NCBI RefSeq assembly: GCF_028610675.1
Contig: NZ_JAQQWS010000003.1
Coordinates: 248,001 to 312,000 of the forward strand
Length of the DNA stretch: 64,000 nucleotides
Direction: 5' to 3'
Origin: Alkalihalobacillus pseudalcaliphilus
GTDB taxonomy: Bacteria > Bacillota > Bacilli > Bacillales > Bacillaceae_D
Position numbers and translations under genes: made by a program. The notes below the pieces were generated by a model. That model saw only the letters and a program-made list of their open reading frames with translations, had not been told where the DNA came from and searched no databases. Every line of letters begins with the position of its first letter. The first letter of the stretch is position 1. Positions 33,942 through 42,311 of this stretch are shown here, one piece after another.

Positions 33942-34847
33942 TTAATCTTTCTTTTTCCTATCCTTAGGCGTTAGCATCTGAAAATGCTGATAGAGATTCA
34001 CAAACTCTGCCGGTAGTTGTCCACCATGCTCCCCGTCCAAATTCAGCTTCATATCCTCGCCTTCCACATGCACTTTAATTCGATTTGCTTGCACATAAAT
34101 GACCTTCGAGTGATTTAAATGCTCACCTCGTAAAGCCATACCAGCTAGTGTTAAAAACTCTGGAAAGCTCGTTTTCTTCACGATAATAAAATCAAACATC
34201 CCATCCTGTAACGAGGCATCAGGAGCAAGCTTCTCAAACCCACCAACCGAATTCGTATTAGAGACTAGGAACATCATAATGTCGCCTTCAAATAACTTCC
34301 CATCATATTCAATTCGGACAAAAGTAGGCTTTATTTGTGGTAACATCTCAAGCCCCTTAATATAATAGGCTAACTGACCGACTAATGTCTTCATTTTACT
34401 CGGAACCTCATACGTGAGTTCCGTTAAAGCACCAGCAGCAGCAATATTAATAAAGTATTTATCATTCACTTTCCCAATATCAATTGGCTCAATATGTTCA
34501 CCACATAACACATCGCAGGCCTTTTCAATATCCCTTGGAATCCCAAGAGCTCGGGCAAAGTCATTCGTAGTACCAGCCGGAATCAAGCCTAGCATTGGTC
34601 TATTCGGCAATTGAGCTAGTCCATTAATAACTTCAAAAATCGTACCATCACCGCCTGCTGCAATAACGAGGTCATACCCATTTTCAGCTGCCTTTTTAGC
34701 GGCCCTCGTCGCACAGCCTTCCCCCGTTGTTGCATGGGCAGAAGTTTCATAACCGACTTCCTCTAGTCGCTCTAAAACATAGGCTAAATTTTTTCTAATT
34801 TGTTCACGGCCTGAACTTGGATTATAAATCAATCGTGCTCGTTTCAT
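33942..34847 (-). CDS. dgkB: Diacylglycerol kinase
   Basis: A 301-residue soluble lipid kinase that phosphorylates diacylglycerol released by lipoteichoic acid synthesis, returning it to phospholipid synthesis. It shows IYNPSSGRE at the N terminus, the nucleotide-binding AAGGDGTIFEVINGL (about 63-77), PAGTTNDFAR (about 91-100) and C-terminal LNLDGEHGGQLPA. Length and motifs match DgkB (YerQ) of B. subtilis, and the gene keeps its place between gatB and rlmCD. The terminator at 33902-33933 follows. Confidence 0.93.
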   Translation of the reverse strand: MKRARLIYNPSSGREQIRKNLAYVLERLEEVGYETSAHATTGEGCATRAAKKAAENGYDLVIAAGGDGTIFEVINGLAQLPNRPMLGLIPAGTTNDFARALGIPRDIEKACDVLCGEHIEPIDIGKVNDKYFINIAAAGALTELTYEVPSKMKTLVGQLAYYIKGLEMLPQIKPTFVRIEYDGKLFEGDIMMFLVSNTNSVGGFEKLAPDASLQDGMFDFIIVKKTSFPEFLTLAGMALRGEHLNHSKVIYVQANRIKVHVEGEDMKLNLDGEHGGQLPAEFVNLYQHFQMLTPKDRKKKD

Positions 34848-35103
34848 AAATATCCCCCTAATAAACGAACGAAGTACAAATATAAAATGTGTTTCATTGT
34901 ATGAGTTTGTTTACATAATTATGTCTTGTCTCACCCTTATACACAAACGGAAAACCTGACCTAATAGCCAAGTTCCTAGTTCCACATATTGTCATCCATA
35001 TATTCACTCCTATTTTACATCAAAAAGGTCGTAAACAACAAATTTTACAAAAAGATTCACGAATTGCTTCGATATTCGCTTAGTTCCTAAAAAAATAATT
35101 GAC

Positions 35104-35135
35104 AACAAAAACTCAGCCTATCAGTCATGGCTGAG
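35104..35135 (-). terminator. Terminator overlapping the last ECF-operon gene
   Basis: CTCAGCC/GGCTGAG (35112-35135) followed by T residues on the minus strand. The stop codon of the 35125-35991 gene lies within the hairpin, so the gene and terminator overlap. Confidence 0.7.
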
Positions 35136-35991
35136 TATAAACAAAAATAGTGCTAGAGCTCACATAGGAGATTCGGTTCTCGCCACTTCCTGTTTGAAAA
35201 GAAGTACTCTCCTGTTCACCGTTATTTACCCATATCTGTTCCCCTTGTAAGGTGACATTGCTTTGATTTGATAAGTATGTTTCAATGGCTCCTTCATGTT
35301 GAATATACCAATTAGCAGATAGTTCGCTTGGATACAGGGTGATTTTTCCTTCATAATTACGACCTCTGACCTCTAATTCCAACTCAGCAGGAACTAGAAT
35401 GGTTGGTCTTGTTAAAGGTTGATAAGAAAAGAAACCACTCACTTTAGGTAAGTCTTTTAACGTAATATAGAGCGTATCACCTTTCACTTCTGTCAACATA
35501 TAGTCATCCTGGCTCTCCACTAACTCATCCTCAATCGACTGATATGTCCCAAACACCTCAACAGCTTCATGTTCAGAAGCCTCTACATTCACGTGCTGAT
35601 TTCCTACTTCCACCACAACCTTCTCATAACGGTTATTGACTTCCTCAGAATAAGATGGCAGATTATGAGTCGTTTCCGTTTTATGTGTCACAGAATAACG
35701 AAACTGTTCCATTAAGCCAGATACAGACAAAAACATAAAACTCAAGGCAATCGTCCCAATAATCCCTACAAAAAAGATACTAAGGAAATCATATTTGATG
35801 CGGGCATCCTCATCATCACGTTTTTTCAAATAAATAAGCATTTCCGTGCCGACAATAATCAGTAAAAATGGCCACCAAGACATAAATAATTCATACATAC
35901 TTACATTGAGCCAATTCGAGGCAACTAAAACGACCCCTAACAACACTAATGTAATGCCCATTGAAAATGAGCCAACTCTCCAAGTCCTCAT
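35125..35991 (-). CDS. Membrane protein of ECF sigma operon
   Basis: 288 residues. Three N-terminal hydrophobic segments (MGITLVLLGVVLVASNWL, LFMSWWPFLLIIVGTEMLIY, IFFVGIIGTIALSFMFLSV) are followed by an extracytoplasmic beta-rich domain of about 180 residues resembling the LiaF/DUF4097-type adhesin-like repeats (VVVEVGNQHVNVEASEHEAV, LEVRGRNYEGKITLYPS). The ATG directly follows the stop of the preceding gene (TAAATG). It is the last gene of the sigma operon and may report envelope state. Function inferred only from context. Confidence 0.65.
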   Translation of the reverse strand: MRTWRVGSFSMGITLVLLGVVLVASNWLNVSMYELFMSWWPFLLIIVGTEMLIYLKKRDDEDARIKYDFLSIFFVGIIGTIALSFMFLSVSGLMEQFRYSVTHKTETTHNLPSYSEEVNNRYEKVVVEVGNQHVNVEASEHEAVEVFGTYQSIEDELVESQDDYMLTEVKGDTLYITLKDLPKVSGFFSYQPLTRPTILVPAELELEVRGRNYEGKITLYPSELSANWYIQHEGAIETYLSNQSNVTLQGEQIWVNNGEQESTSFQTGSGENRISYVSSSTIFVYTQP

Positions 35992-37083
35992 TTACGACTC
36001 CCCTTCCGCGACCTCTTTCTTTTTCTCTTTCTTTTTTGAACCAGACAACAGATGTAGCCCCGCTCCAATTAATAAGGAACAAACCACAAATGTTTGGAAA
36101 TATTGATAATACATAAAGCGTAAGTCCGTACTAAAATATGTTTCAAACACCGGTGCTAACATATGAAGCAAAACTTGATCAAATAAATAATAAGCCCCTA
36201 ACAGGATTGCTCCAATTCCGATCCATTTTTGATAATTACGAAAAGCGGTTAAAATCGGTACATCTTCAACACCCTCATCATATTGAGCCACTTTTTGCAG
36301 AGCATCAAAGAAACTATAAAACCATACAATCGGTATTAAGAATAGAAACATGGAAAGCCTCAACATATCCATTAAGAAAATACCAATTAAGAACAAAGCC
36401 ATTAATTGAATACCTCGACTTTGTAACCCTAAGTAGAGATGACCTGCCCCTGGAAAAATCGCAAATAACATCGCAATCGGTTTACTCTTTTTACCTACTC
36501 GATTTGCTTCAATATCCTCTAAAATAGAGCGGTCCTTTAGTTCTTCACCTTTTCCTTTTCTATTTAAGAATTGAATGACATCGAACATATTATAAATCCA
36601 GATAATCGGCAGCACGCCTAAGAACACGAGGAAAACCGCATGGCCTGTAATCGCTGTGATAAAAATCAGCATCGTTAATAAACCAAAGAACGCAATCATT
36701 AACGTTAATCCACGGTTCATTAAACCAAGTTGCATGTGACCTAATCCTGGTAATAACGACATAAATGTAATAAATAGACGTTCTCCATCATCTGTTTTTT
36801 CAACAAGACCGTCCTCATTATTTACAGATTGTACTGGATCCTTTAAGATGTTTATTATCGAATGCAGGAATTGGATAAACCAAACACACATCGCCAAAAA
36901 CATTGTAATAATAGACTCACCAGCAAATAAATAGCCATAATCAGCCATAATAAATAAGCTAACTAAAAAGAATATCATAAACATCAAGCCATAAAAGGAG
37001 GCTATGAAGGGTCTTCTTAAATAAAAGAAACTCGCTCCTGGTATAAACGCTAAAAAGAATGCAATTAAATTACTCCGATTCAT
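35992..37083 (-). CDS. Polytopic membrane protein with repeated GAGHLYLG motif
   Basis: 363 residues and about ten membrane segments. Three internal repeats are visible: PGASFFYLRRPFIASFYGLM, PGLGHMQLGLMNRGLTLM and PGAGHLYLGLQSRGIQLM, each a glycine-rich turn followed by a membrane helix, similar to TM2-domain units. The N terminus overlaps the anti-sigma gene by 14 bases and has AAAGGGG upstream. The protein may help the anti-sigma factor sense the envelope or be a product needed under stress. Not recognised beyond this. Confidence 0.65.
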   Translation of the reverse strand: MNRSNLIAFFLAFIPGASFFYLRRPFIASFYGLMFMIFFLVSLFIMADYGYLFAGESIITMFLAMCVWFIQFLHSIINILKDPVQSVNNEDGLVEKTDDGERLFITFMSLLPGLGHMQLGLMNRGLTLMIAFFGLLTMLIFITAITGHAVFLVFLGVLPIIWIYNMFDVIQFLNRKGKGEELKDRSILEDIEANRVGKKSKPIAMLFAIFPGAGHLYLGLQSRGIQLMALFLIGIFLMDMLRLSMFLFLIPIVWFYSFFDALQKVAQYDEGVEDVPILTAFRNYQKWIGIGAILLGAYYLFDQVLLHMLAPVFETYFSTDLRFMYYQYFQTFVVCSLLIGAGLHLLSGSKKKEKKKEVAEGES

Positions 37084-37585
37084 GCTGCTTACCCCTTTCT
37101 GTGTTGATCATCTGATCAAATACTTGTGAAATTTTATCTAAAACTCGTTCTGAAACAGCTGGTTCCTTAGTAGCCATCACAACTTCACGCTCTACTTGTT
37201 CCTGGTGGGCCCCCTCGGCAATATCTTCAAAGATACCTGAAGTCATCAGAATAAAGGTTAAGGAGGCTGCCAAAATATAGTGAAGGAAGGTTTGTTTTCG
37301 AGATGCTCCTTTTTTCTTTTTCGATTTGAGCTCGTTAGTTTTCATATCCGATTTCATATGAAGCTGTTGATGGGCTTTTGCTATCGGCTCAACCTTAGTC
37401 ATTATCGATTCGACAAAACTAACCGGTTCCGTTGTTCCAACGTCTACTTGCTCAAGTAAATCCATATATACAGATAAGCAGTCATCACATGTGTATAAAT
37501 GGTCCTCCATCTTGCTCTCTTGTGTTTCGTCATACTCACCAAGAATATAAAGTTGCCATTCCTGCTTAGAAAAATGCTCCTTCAT
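37070..37585 (-). CDS. Anti-sigma factor with zinc finger
   Basis: 171 residues. The N-terminal part contains the HxxxCxxC anti-sigma zinc motif (HLYTCDDCLSVYMDLL, about residues 29-44), which would hold the ECF sigma factor. One membrane helix follows (FLHYILAASLTFILMTSGIF), then a short outside tail. The start ATG at 37583-37585 overlaps the sigma stop by four bases (ATGA) and has AGGAGGAGG; the frame's earlier ATG would lie inside the sigma gene. The arrangement is that of ECF sigma/anti-sigma pairs. Confidence 0.82.
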   Translation of the reverse strand: MKEHFSKQEWQLYILGEYDETQESKMEDHLYTCDDCLSVYMDLLEQVDVGTTEPVSFVESIMTKVEPIAKAHQQLHMKSDMKTNELKSKKKKGASRKQTFLHYILAASLTFILMTSGIFEDIAEGAHQEQVEREVVMATKEPAVSERVLDKISQVFDQMINTERGKQHESE

Positions 37586-38112
37586 CGAAAATCCTCCTCC
37601 TTCCAACGTTCCTTAACCCATTTCCTTGCTCGGTATAACTTCGTTTCGATCGTCTTCACTTCTACCATCTGCTCCCTCGCAATTTCTTGATAGCTTTTTT
37701 CTTCTATGTAAAAAGCAACTAACACATTGCGGTAATTCTCTGGAACCGACTCCAGTTTTTCATGTAATAAACGCTTCGTTTCTTTTTTTAGAAGCTTCTC
37801 CTCTAATTCATTGGAAACACTCATGCCCTCCCAATTTTCGAGCGCTTCTTCATTTCGCCTTTTCTGTTTTCTTTTTTCATCTATCGCCATATTAACAGCA
37901 ATCCTAGTAAGCCATGTTTTAAAACCGCGTGCTTCATACTGGGGGAGAGCATAGTAGACACGGACAAAAACATCTTGAGCTAAGTCCTCGGCATCCTTCA
38001 CATTTTTAACGATTGGTATTATCGTACGAATAACATGAACACGATACTGTTCAACAATTTCTTGAAAGGCTTTTTCGTCACCTTTTTGGGCTTTCATCAC
38101 TAGCTCCTCCAT
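37582..38112 (-). CDS. ECF RNA polymerase sigma factor
   Basis: 176 residues. Region 2 is visible as DEKAFQEIVEQYRVHVIRT and DAEDLAQDVFVRVYYALPQY, with GFKTWLTRIAVNMAIDEKRK; region 4 as LESVPENYRNVLVAFYIEEK and SYQEIAREQMVEVKTIETKL. It would direct RNA polymerase to envelope-stress promoters when released from the anti-sigma factor encoded next. GGGGGAGTGG precedes ATG 38110-38112, chosen over an upstream ATG at 38160. A promoter-like CGTCTA lies upstream. The exact SigM/X/W/Y subgroup is not clear. Confidence 0.88.
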   Translation of the reverse strand: MEELVMKAQKGDEKAFQEIVEQYRVHVIRTIIPIVKNVKDAEDLAQDVFVRVYYALPQYEARGFKTWLTRIAVNMAIDEKRKQKRRNEEALENWEGMSVSNELEEKLLKKETKRLLHEKLESVPENYRNVLVAFYIEEKSYQEIAREQMVEVKTIETKLYRARKWVKERWKEEDFR

Positions 38113-38148
38113 GCCATTGCCACTCCCCCTTTCTGCTAGTCTACCTAT

Positions 38149-38177
38149 TAGACGCGTCAACTTTAGAATCCCCTACA
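38149..38177 (-). promoter_or_regulatory. Candidate ECF-type promoter of sigma operon
   Basis: TGTAGG (38172-38177) and CGTCTA (38149-38154), 17 bp apart, resemble the bipartite ECF promoter with a CGTC -10. The -35 deviates from TGAAAC/TGTAAC. It would mean autoregulation. Confidence 0.4.
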
Positions 38178-38261
38178 CTTTTAAGAAAAAAATATGTAAC
38201 TATATTATAGACTTACCAATCAGCTAACAATCAAATAAAATACCAATAATGATTTGCGGTC

Positions 38262-38560
38262 ACAAATCATCACCAACAAGAATGAGAGTGGTGTCTGGCA
38301 TTTTAACTGGTGGAACTTCATTCAATTTGATTTTGTTCTTTTTCATTTTAAAAGAATAGTGTTGGATTGTTTTTTTGAACTAAAGAATTACTGTAACCCA
38401 GCGGACGAAAATATGCGGAGACTCCCGCGGGAAGTAGTGGCAGAGCTGAAATCCACTAGCGAAGCTAATTAGTTCAGTGCCACCCAGCAGGACGCGGAGC
38501 ATAATTTTCGGTAGCGACGAGTAACGCTCCATGTTCGCACCAACTTTCATATAAATTTTC
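38262..38560 (-). repeat. Dispersed repeat R1, copy 2, with extension
   Basis: In reverse orientation, 38384-38560 matches R1 at 30438 and 52279. Beyond it, 38262-38383 continues to match the copy at 52440-52660: TTCAAAAAAACAATCCAACA, TTTTAAAATGAAAAAGAAC and GAATGAAGTTCCACCAGT. The 52-kb copy holds about 100 bp extra in the middle, so the units are mosaics. Confidence 0.7.
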
Positions 38561-38638
38561 AAGATGCCTATTTACAATTCCATTACCACCCGTTATAATT
38601 ATCAGAGTAATTTAAATTATCTAAGGAGGTCGATGACT

Positions 38639-38728
38639 ATGTTGAAGTTATTTACAACACAATCTGAACAACCAACAATTATATATGCATCGTTACCTGT
38701 CTTAGAGAAGGCCTATACCCTTTCATAG
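38639..38728 (+). CDS. Small ORF, 29 residues
   Basis: Begins MLKLFTTQSEQPTIIYASLP; AAGGAGGT stands eight bases before the ATG at 38639 and two bases before another in-frame ATG at 38633. A terminator (38751-38780) closely follows. It is too short for a confident family, but the perfect ribosome site and own terminator favour a real small gene. It precedes another small ORF and a YrzI-family gene. Confidence 0.5.
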   Translation: MLKLFTTQSEQPTIIYASLPVLEKAYTLS

Positions 38729-38750
38729 GTTTTAATTATCTCTTATATCC

Positions 38751-38780
38751 AACCACAGGGGCGATCTCTGTGGTTTTTTG
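38751..38780 (+). terminator. Terminator after small ORF
   Basis: CCACAG/CTGTGG hairpin (38753-38773) plus T6. Confidence 0.75.
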
Positions 38781-38793
38781 TATCCTTTTCCCC

Positions 38794-38824
38794 AAAGCCA
38801 CAGATCTGTTCTGTGGCTTTTTTC
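38794..38824 (+). terminator. Second terminator in the small-ORF cluster
   Basis: AAAGCCACAG/CTGTGGCTTT (38794-38820) followed by T residues, only 20 bp after the previous terminator. A third, weaker CTCAG/CTGAG hairpin with TTTTC follows at about 38833-38855. Confidence 0.75.
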
Positions 38825-38923
38825 GTTGAACCCTCAGCTTAACTGCTGAGTTTTCATAAATAAATATTCTTTCCGTTTTAAAACAGGTAAAACAGTCAAA
38901 AATGAAAAAGGAGGTCGTATGAA

Positions 38924-38983
38924 GTGTTTATGTTGGAAGTGATTTTATTAGACTGGTATGCAAAGGTGAAAGGGCACACCTGA
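38924..38983 (+). CDS. Possible 19-residue small ORF
   Basis: A GTG start eight bases behind AAGGAGGT opens a 19-residue frame (MFMLEVILLDWYAKVKGHT) that ends 28 bp before the YrzI-family gene. The alternative ATG six bases earlier (38918) gives only seven codons. The ribosome site is excellent but the length leaves doubt. Confidence 0.35.
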   Translation: MFMLEVILLDWYAKVKGHT

Positions 38984-39011
38984 AAGAGTAAGACAAAGGA
39001 GGTAGATACTC

Positions 39012-39152
39012 ATGACATTTCAATTTCTTATATTCACAATTACTGTTAAGAAGCGAGCTTATTCAGAAGCACAGCTTAAAGAATTTATTCGTCAAGAACA
39101 ATTTGAACATGAACTCTCGCATCGACGAGCGAACATTCAGCTATATCGCTAA
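39012..39152 (+). CDS. YrzI family small protein
   Basis: 46 residues beginning MTFQFLIFTITVKKRAYSEA and ending QLYR. The start TFQFLIFTITVKKR and overall length match the YrzI small-protein family of Bacilli, which has a hydrophobic N terminus and a charged tail. GGAGGT precedes the ATG at 39012. A strong terminator follows. The family is linked to sporulation by some annotations, but its role is not established. Confidence 0.75.
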   Translation: MTFQFLIFTITVKKRAYSEAQLKEFIRQEQFEHELSHRRANIQLYR

Positions 39153-39163
39153 AAACTAAGAAT

Positions 39164-39207
39164 AAAAGAGATAGTTAGTCCGAATTAGACTAACTATCTC
39201 TTTTTTC
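39164..39207 (+). terminator. Terminator of YrzI-family gene
   Basis: AAGAGATAGTTAGTC and GACTAACTATCTCTT make a perfect 15-bp stem followed by T residues. Confidence 0.9.
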
Positions 39208-39335
39208 ATGGATTCATCACAAGATTAGCCTTTAGAAAATATTCTAAAACCTATTTGCCTCTTGCATATAACGTTACGTTAGGCATTATGATGATTATAA
39301 ATACGACTATCAGAAGACTGACATTAGGGGGTATA

Positions 39336-39488
39336 ATGTTCATAGAGATTATATTGTTAATCCTCATGATGCTCCTCATTTCATATTGCATCAAGATTAT
39401 TTTTAATCTTTTAGGCTATGACATACATTACATCGTCATATTTATACTATGTACATGTGTACATGTAATCACCTATTTTCTTGTATAA
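39336..39488 (+). CDS. Small hydrophobic protein, 50 residues
   Basis: Two membrane-spanning stretches: FIEIILLILMMLLISYCI and YIVIFILCTCVHVITYFLV. The ATG at 39336 has GGGGG five bases ahead; a longer frame from 39255 lacks a site. It lies between the YrzI-family gene and the R2 repeat. Unknown function; may be a membrane peptide. Confidence 0.45.
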   Translation: MFIEIILLILMMLLISYCIKIIFNLLGYDIHYIVIFILCTCVHVITYFLV

Positions 39489-39502
39489 TAGTAATAAACA
39501 CA

Positions 39503-39719
39503 AAATAATCATGGCGAAGCCCCATTCACTTCGCCACCAACAAAGATGAAAGTAGTGGCGACTGTTTAAACTGTTGGCACGTTTACAACTCGATCATCAT
39601 CAGGAGTCGGCCTGAATAAACAGGGAGCACTGTCCAACTAAGGTCATTGATCGCAAGATGGATGACCAGCTAACTTCATGGCACAAACTATCGCCCATAA
39701 GTAACTTTCATACAAAAGG
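39503..39719 (+). repeat. Dispersed mosaic repeat R2, copy 2
   Basis: Matches 1990-2208 from CATGGCGAAGCCCCATTCAC through AGGAGTCGGC and GATGACCAGCTAACTTCA to CTTTCATACAAAA. It ends ten bases before the AI-2E gene, so the repeat occupies that gene's upstream region. Confidence 0.75.
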
Positions 39720-39729
39720 AGATTGGTAA

Positions 39730-40806
39730 ATGCTCAACAAATTATGGTTTCAATTAGGAATAGGTATCCTTCTACTCACTTTTATTATTAAGAATTTTAT
39801 TGACATCCGTTGGTTATTTGATCCGATTTGGATTGTGATTACGACAATTCTAATACCTGTACTCTTAGCAGGACTGTTATTTTACATTACCGTACCACTC
39901 CAAAAATGGTTAGCTTTAAAAATGCCTCAATGGGCAAGTGCCTTATTAATCCTATTTTTTGTTATGGCATTGCTTGCAACAGGTCTCGTATTTATGCTTG
40001 AACCACTCATCAATGAAGCCAACAAGCTTATTCAAAATGCTCCGGTGATTTTCCAGCAAATAGAAGAGCTTATTACTAGATATATTAACGGCGAGAACTA
40101 TATACCTGTCCAATTAGAACAAACCGTAAATTCATTATTAGATAATGTAGAAAATATTTTAATTGTAAGCTCGAGTTATGTCATTTCCTTTTTAAGCGGA
40201 GCCGTTTCCACAACACTTACTTTGATATTAGTACCTTTTTTCTTTTTCTTTATGTTAAAAGACCATGATAAGTTCGCACCTGCTATCTATAATCTTTTCA
40301 AAGGTGACCTTAGAAAATGGGTAAAGAAATTATTAGAGGAAATTGACTTTACACTGAAAAGTTATGTTCAGGGGCAAGTTTTAGCTGCACTCATCTTAGC
40401 AATATTGTTATTTATTGGCTACACCGTTATCGGACTTGAATATGCTCTATTGCTTGCTTTATTAGCATTCTTATTAAATATGATTCCATTCCTTGGTCCT
40501 TGGTTAGCTTTTTTACCAGCCCTAACCATCGCTTTAATCCAAAGCCCCATCCTGATGATTTGGGTATCCGTTATCACGCTAGCCGTACAACAAGCAGAAA
40601 GTAATCTTATCACACCAAATATTATGGGTAAAAAGCTTAGTGTTCACCCATTAACGGTTATTACCCTTGTCTTGGCAGCAGGTAATCTGGCTGGATTTAT
40701 CGGGATGATTATCGCCATTCCTGGTTATGCCGTACTAAAAGTCATTGTCATTAACATTTACCAAATGCGTAACCCTATTAAAGACGGGCTCTTTAAAAAC
40801 GTCTAG
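39730..40806 (+). CDS. AI-2E family transporter
   Basis: 358 residues with eight predicted membrane helices typical of the AI-2E (PerM/YueF/TqsA) family: LTFIIKNFIDIRWLF N-terminal, the central helical region (LIQNAPVIFQQIEELI), FFFFFMLKDHDKF, and the C-terminal PFLGPWLAFLPALTIALIQS with GNLAGFIGMIIAIPGYAVL. Members export autoinducer-2 or move ions (some are Na+/H+ antiporters); which applies here is unknown. The ATG at 39730 follows AGGAGATTGGTAA. It is convergent with gatB. Confidence 0.85.
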   Translation: MLNKLWFQLGIGILLLTFIIKNFIDIRWLFDPIWIVITTILIPVLLAGLLFYITVPLQKWLALKMPQWASALLILFFVMALLATGLVFMLEPLINEANKLIQNAPVIFQQIEELITRYINGENYIPVQLEQTVNSLLDNVENILIVSSSYVISFLSGAVSTTLTLILVPFFFFFMLKDHDKFAPAIYNLFKGDLRKWVKKLLEEIDFTLKSYVQGQVLAALILAILLFIGYTVIGLEYALLLALLAFLLNMIPFLGPWLAFLPALTIALIQSPILMIWVSVITLAVQQAESNLITPNIMGKKLSVHPLTVITLVLAAGNLAGFIGMIIAIPGYAVLKVIVINIYQMRNPIKDGLFKNV

Positions 40807-40815
40807 TTACTAACT

Positions 40816-40861
40816 AAAAAAGACCGAATAAGTGATACATTCACTTATTCCGGTCTTTTTG
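40816..40861. terminator. Bidirectional terminator
   Basis: AAAGACCG.AATAAGTG and CACTTATTcCGGTCTTT form a long hairpin with A and T runs on the outside, serving the AI-2E gene and the convergent gatCAB operon. Confidence 0.88.
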
Positions 40862-40865
40862 TATT

Positions 40866-42296
40866 TTAACGCTTATTCATTTCCTCTAATAAAAGTTTAT
40901 TGACCATTGGTGGATTTGCTTTCCCTCTAGAAGCCTTCATAATTTGACCGACTAAAAATCCTAAAGCACGATCTTTTCCGTTCTTAAAGTCTTCAATGGA
41001 TTGTTGGTTCTGATCGAGAACATCTGTCACCATTTTCAAAAGCTCACCCTCATCAGAAATTTGGACAAGTCCTTTTTCCTTCACAATCTCATCTGGGTCT
41101 CCGCCTTTTTCAATTAAATCCTTAAAGACCTTTTTCGCTATCTTAGATGAAATCGTCCCTTTCTGGATAAGGTCAATCATTTTCGCTAAGCCTTCAGGTG
41201 TTAAAGCGACATCCTTTAACTCTTTTTGCTCAGCATTTAAGTATGCAGAAACTTCACCCATTAACCAGTTAGAAGATAACTTAGCGTCACCGCCTTTAGC
41301 AACTGTTTCCTCAAAGAAATCAGACATTTCTTTTGTTAACGTTAAAACCATTGCATCATAAGGTGGTAATCCCAACTCTTCCACATAACGAGCTTTTCTT
41401 GCATCTGGTAGCTCAGGAATAGAAGCACGAACACGCTCTTTCCATTCATCGTCAATATGCAGAGCTACTAAGTCTGGCTCTGGGAAGTAACGGTAATCAT
41501 CAGAACCTTCTTTAACTCGCATTAAGATCGTTTTACCTGTTGATTCATCAAAACGACGTGTTTCTTGCTCAATAATTCCACCAGATAAAAGCACTTGCTC
41601 TTGACGCTTCTCCTCATACTCTAAGCCTTTTCGAACAAAGTTAAAGGAGTTTAGGTTTTTGAGCTCAGCTTTTGTACCAAATTTCTCTTGCCCAACCGGA
41701 CGTAAAGAAATATTTGCATCACAACGTAAGGAACCTTCCTCCATTTTACAATCAGATACTCCAGCAAATTGAATAATCGCTTTTAACTTCTCAAGATACG
41801 CGTAGGCTTCTTCAGGTGTACGAATGTCTGGCTCAGAAACGATTTCTACTAGTGGTGTACCTTGACGGTTAAAGTCCACTAATGAGTAACCATTTCCAGA
41901 GTGGGTTAATTTACCGGCATCTTCTTCTAAATGAAGGCGAGTAATTCCTATTTTTTTCTTTTTACCACCAACTTCAATTTCAATCCAACCGTTCTCACCA
42001 ATCGGTTTATCAAATTGAGAAATTTGGTAGGCTTTCGGGTTATCCGGATAAAAATAGTTTTTACGGTCAAATTTCGTATCCGTAGCAATTTCACAATTTA
42101 ATGCCATTGCTGCTTTCATTCCAAATTCAACCGCTGCTTTATTTAGCACAGGTAAAACACCAGGATATCCTAAATCAATCACACTCGTATTCGCATTCGG
42201 CTCAGCTCCAAAGTGATTTGGGCTCGCTGAAAATATTTTTGATTCTGTTTTTAATTCGACGTGAACCTCAAGTCCAATAATCGTTTCGAAATTCAT
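40866..42296 (-). CDS. gatB: Asp-tRNA(Asn)/Glu-tRNA(Gln) amidotransferase subunit B
   Basis: 476 residues. Starts NFETIIGLEVHVELKT, with the GatB catalytic cradle (FDRKNYFYPDNPKAYQISQ, GITRLHLEEDAGKLTH, SLVDFNRQGTPLVEIVSEPD) and the C-terminal YqeY-like helical domain (VGQIMKASRGKANPPMVN). It phosphorylates the misacylated tRNA carboxylate and uses ammonia from GatA to make Gln-tRNA(Gln) or Asn-tRNA(Asn). It is the last gene of gatC-gatA-gatB; the distance to gatA is 15 bp. Confidence 0.97.
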   Translation of the reverse strand: MNFETIIGLEVHVELKTESKIFSASPNHFGAEPNANTSVIDLGYPGVLPVLNKAAVEFGMKAAMALNCEIATDTKFDRKNYFYPDNPKAYQISQFDKPIGENGWIEIEVGGKKKKIGITRLHLEEDAGKLTHSGNGYSLVDFNRQGTPLVEIVSEPDIRTPEEAYAYLEKLKAIIQFAGVSDCKMEEGSLRCDANISLRPVGQEKFGTKAELKNLNSFNFVRKGLEYEEKRQEQVLLSGGIIEQETRRFDESTGKTILMRVKEGSDDYRYFPEPDLVALHIDDEWKERVRASIPELPDARKARYVEELGLPPYDAMVLTLTKEMSDFFEETVAKGGDAKLSSNWLMGEVSAYLNAEQKELKDVALTPEGLAKMIDLIQKGTISSKIAKKVFKDLIEKGGDPDEIVKEKGLVQISDEGELLKMVTDVLDQNQQSIEDFKNGKDRALGFLVGQIMKASRGKANPPMVNKLLLEEMNKR

Positions 42297-42311
42297 AGTT
42301 AACTCCCCTCC

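Noticed and set aside
38380..38562. 60-codon ORF and its counterparts at 30446 and 52343 (GGxELxxFASGFQ)
   Set aside because: They are readings of the R1 repeat; frames differ between copies and starts are not supported.
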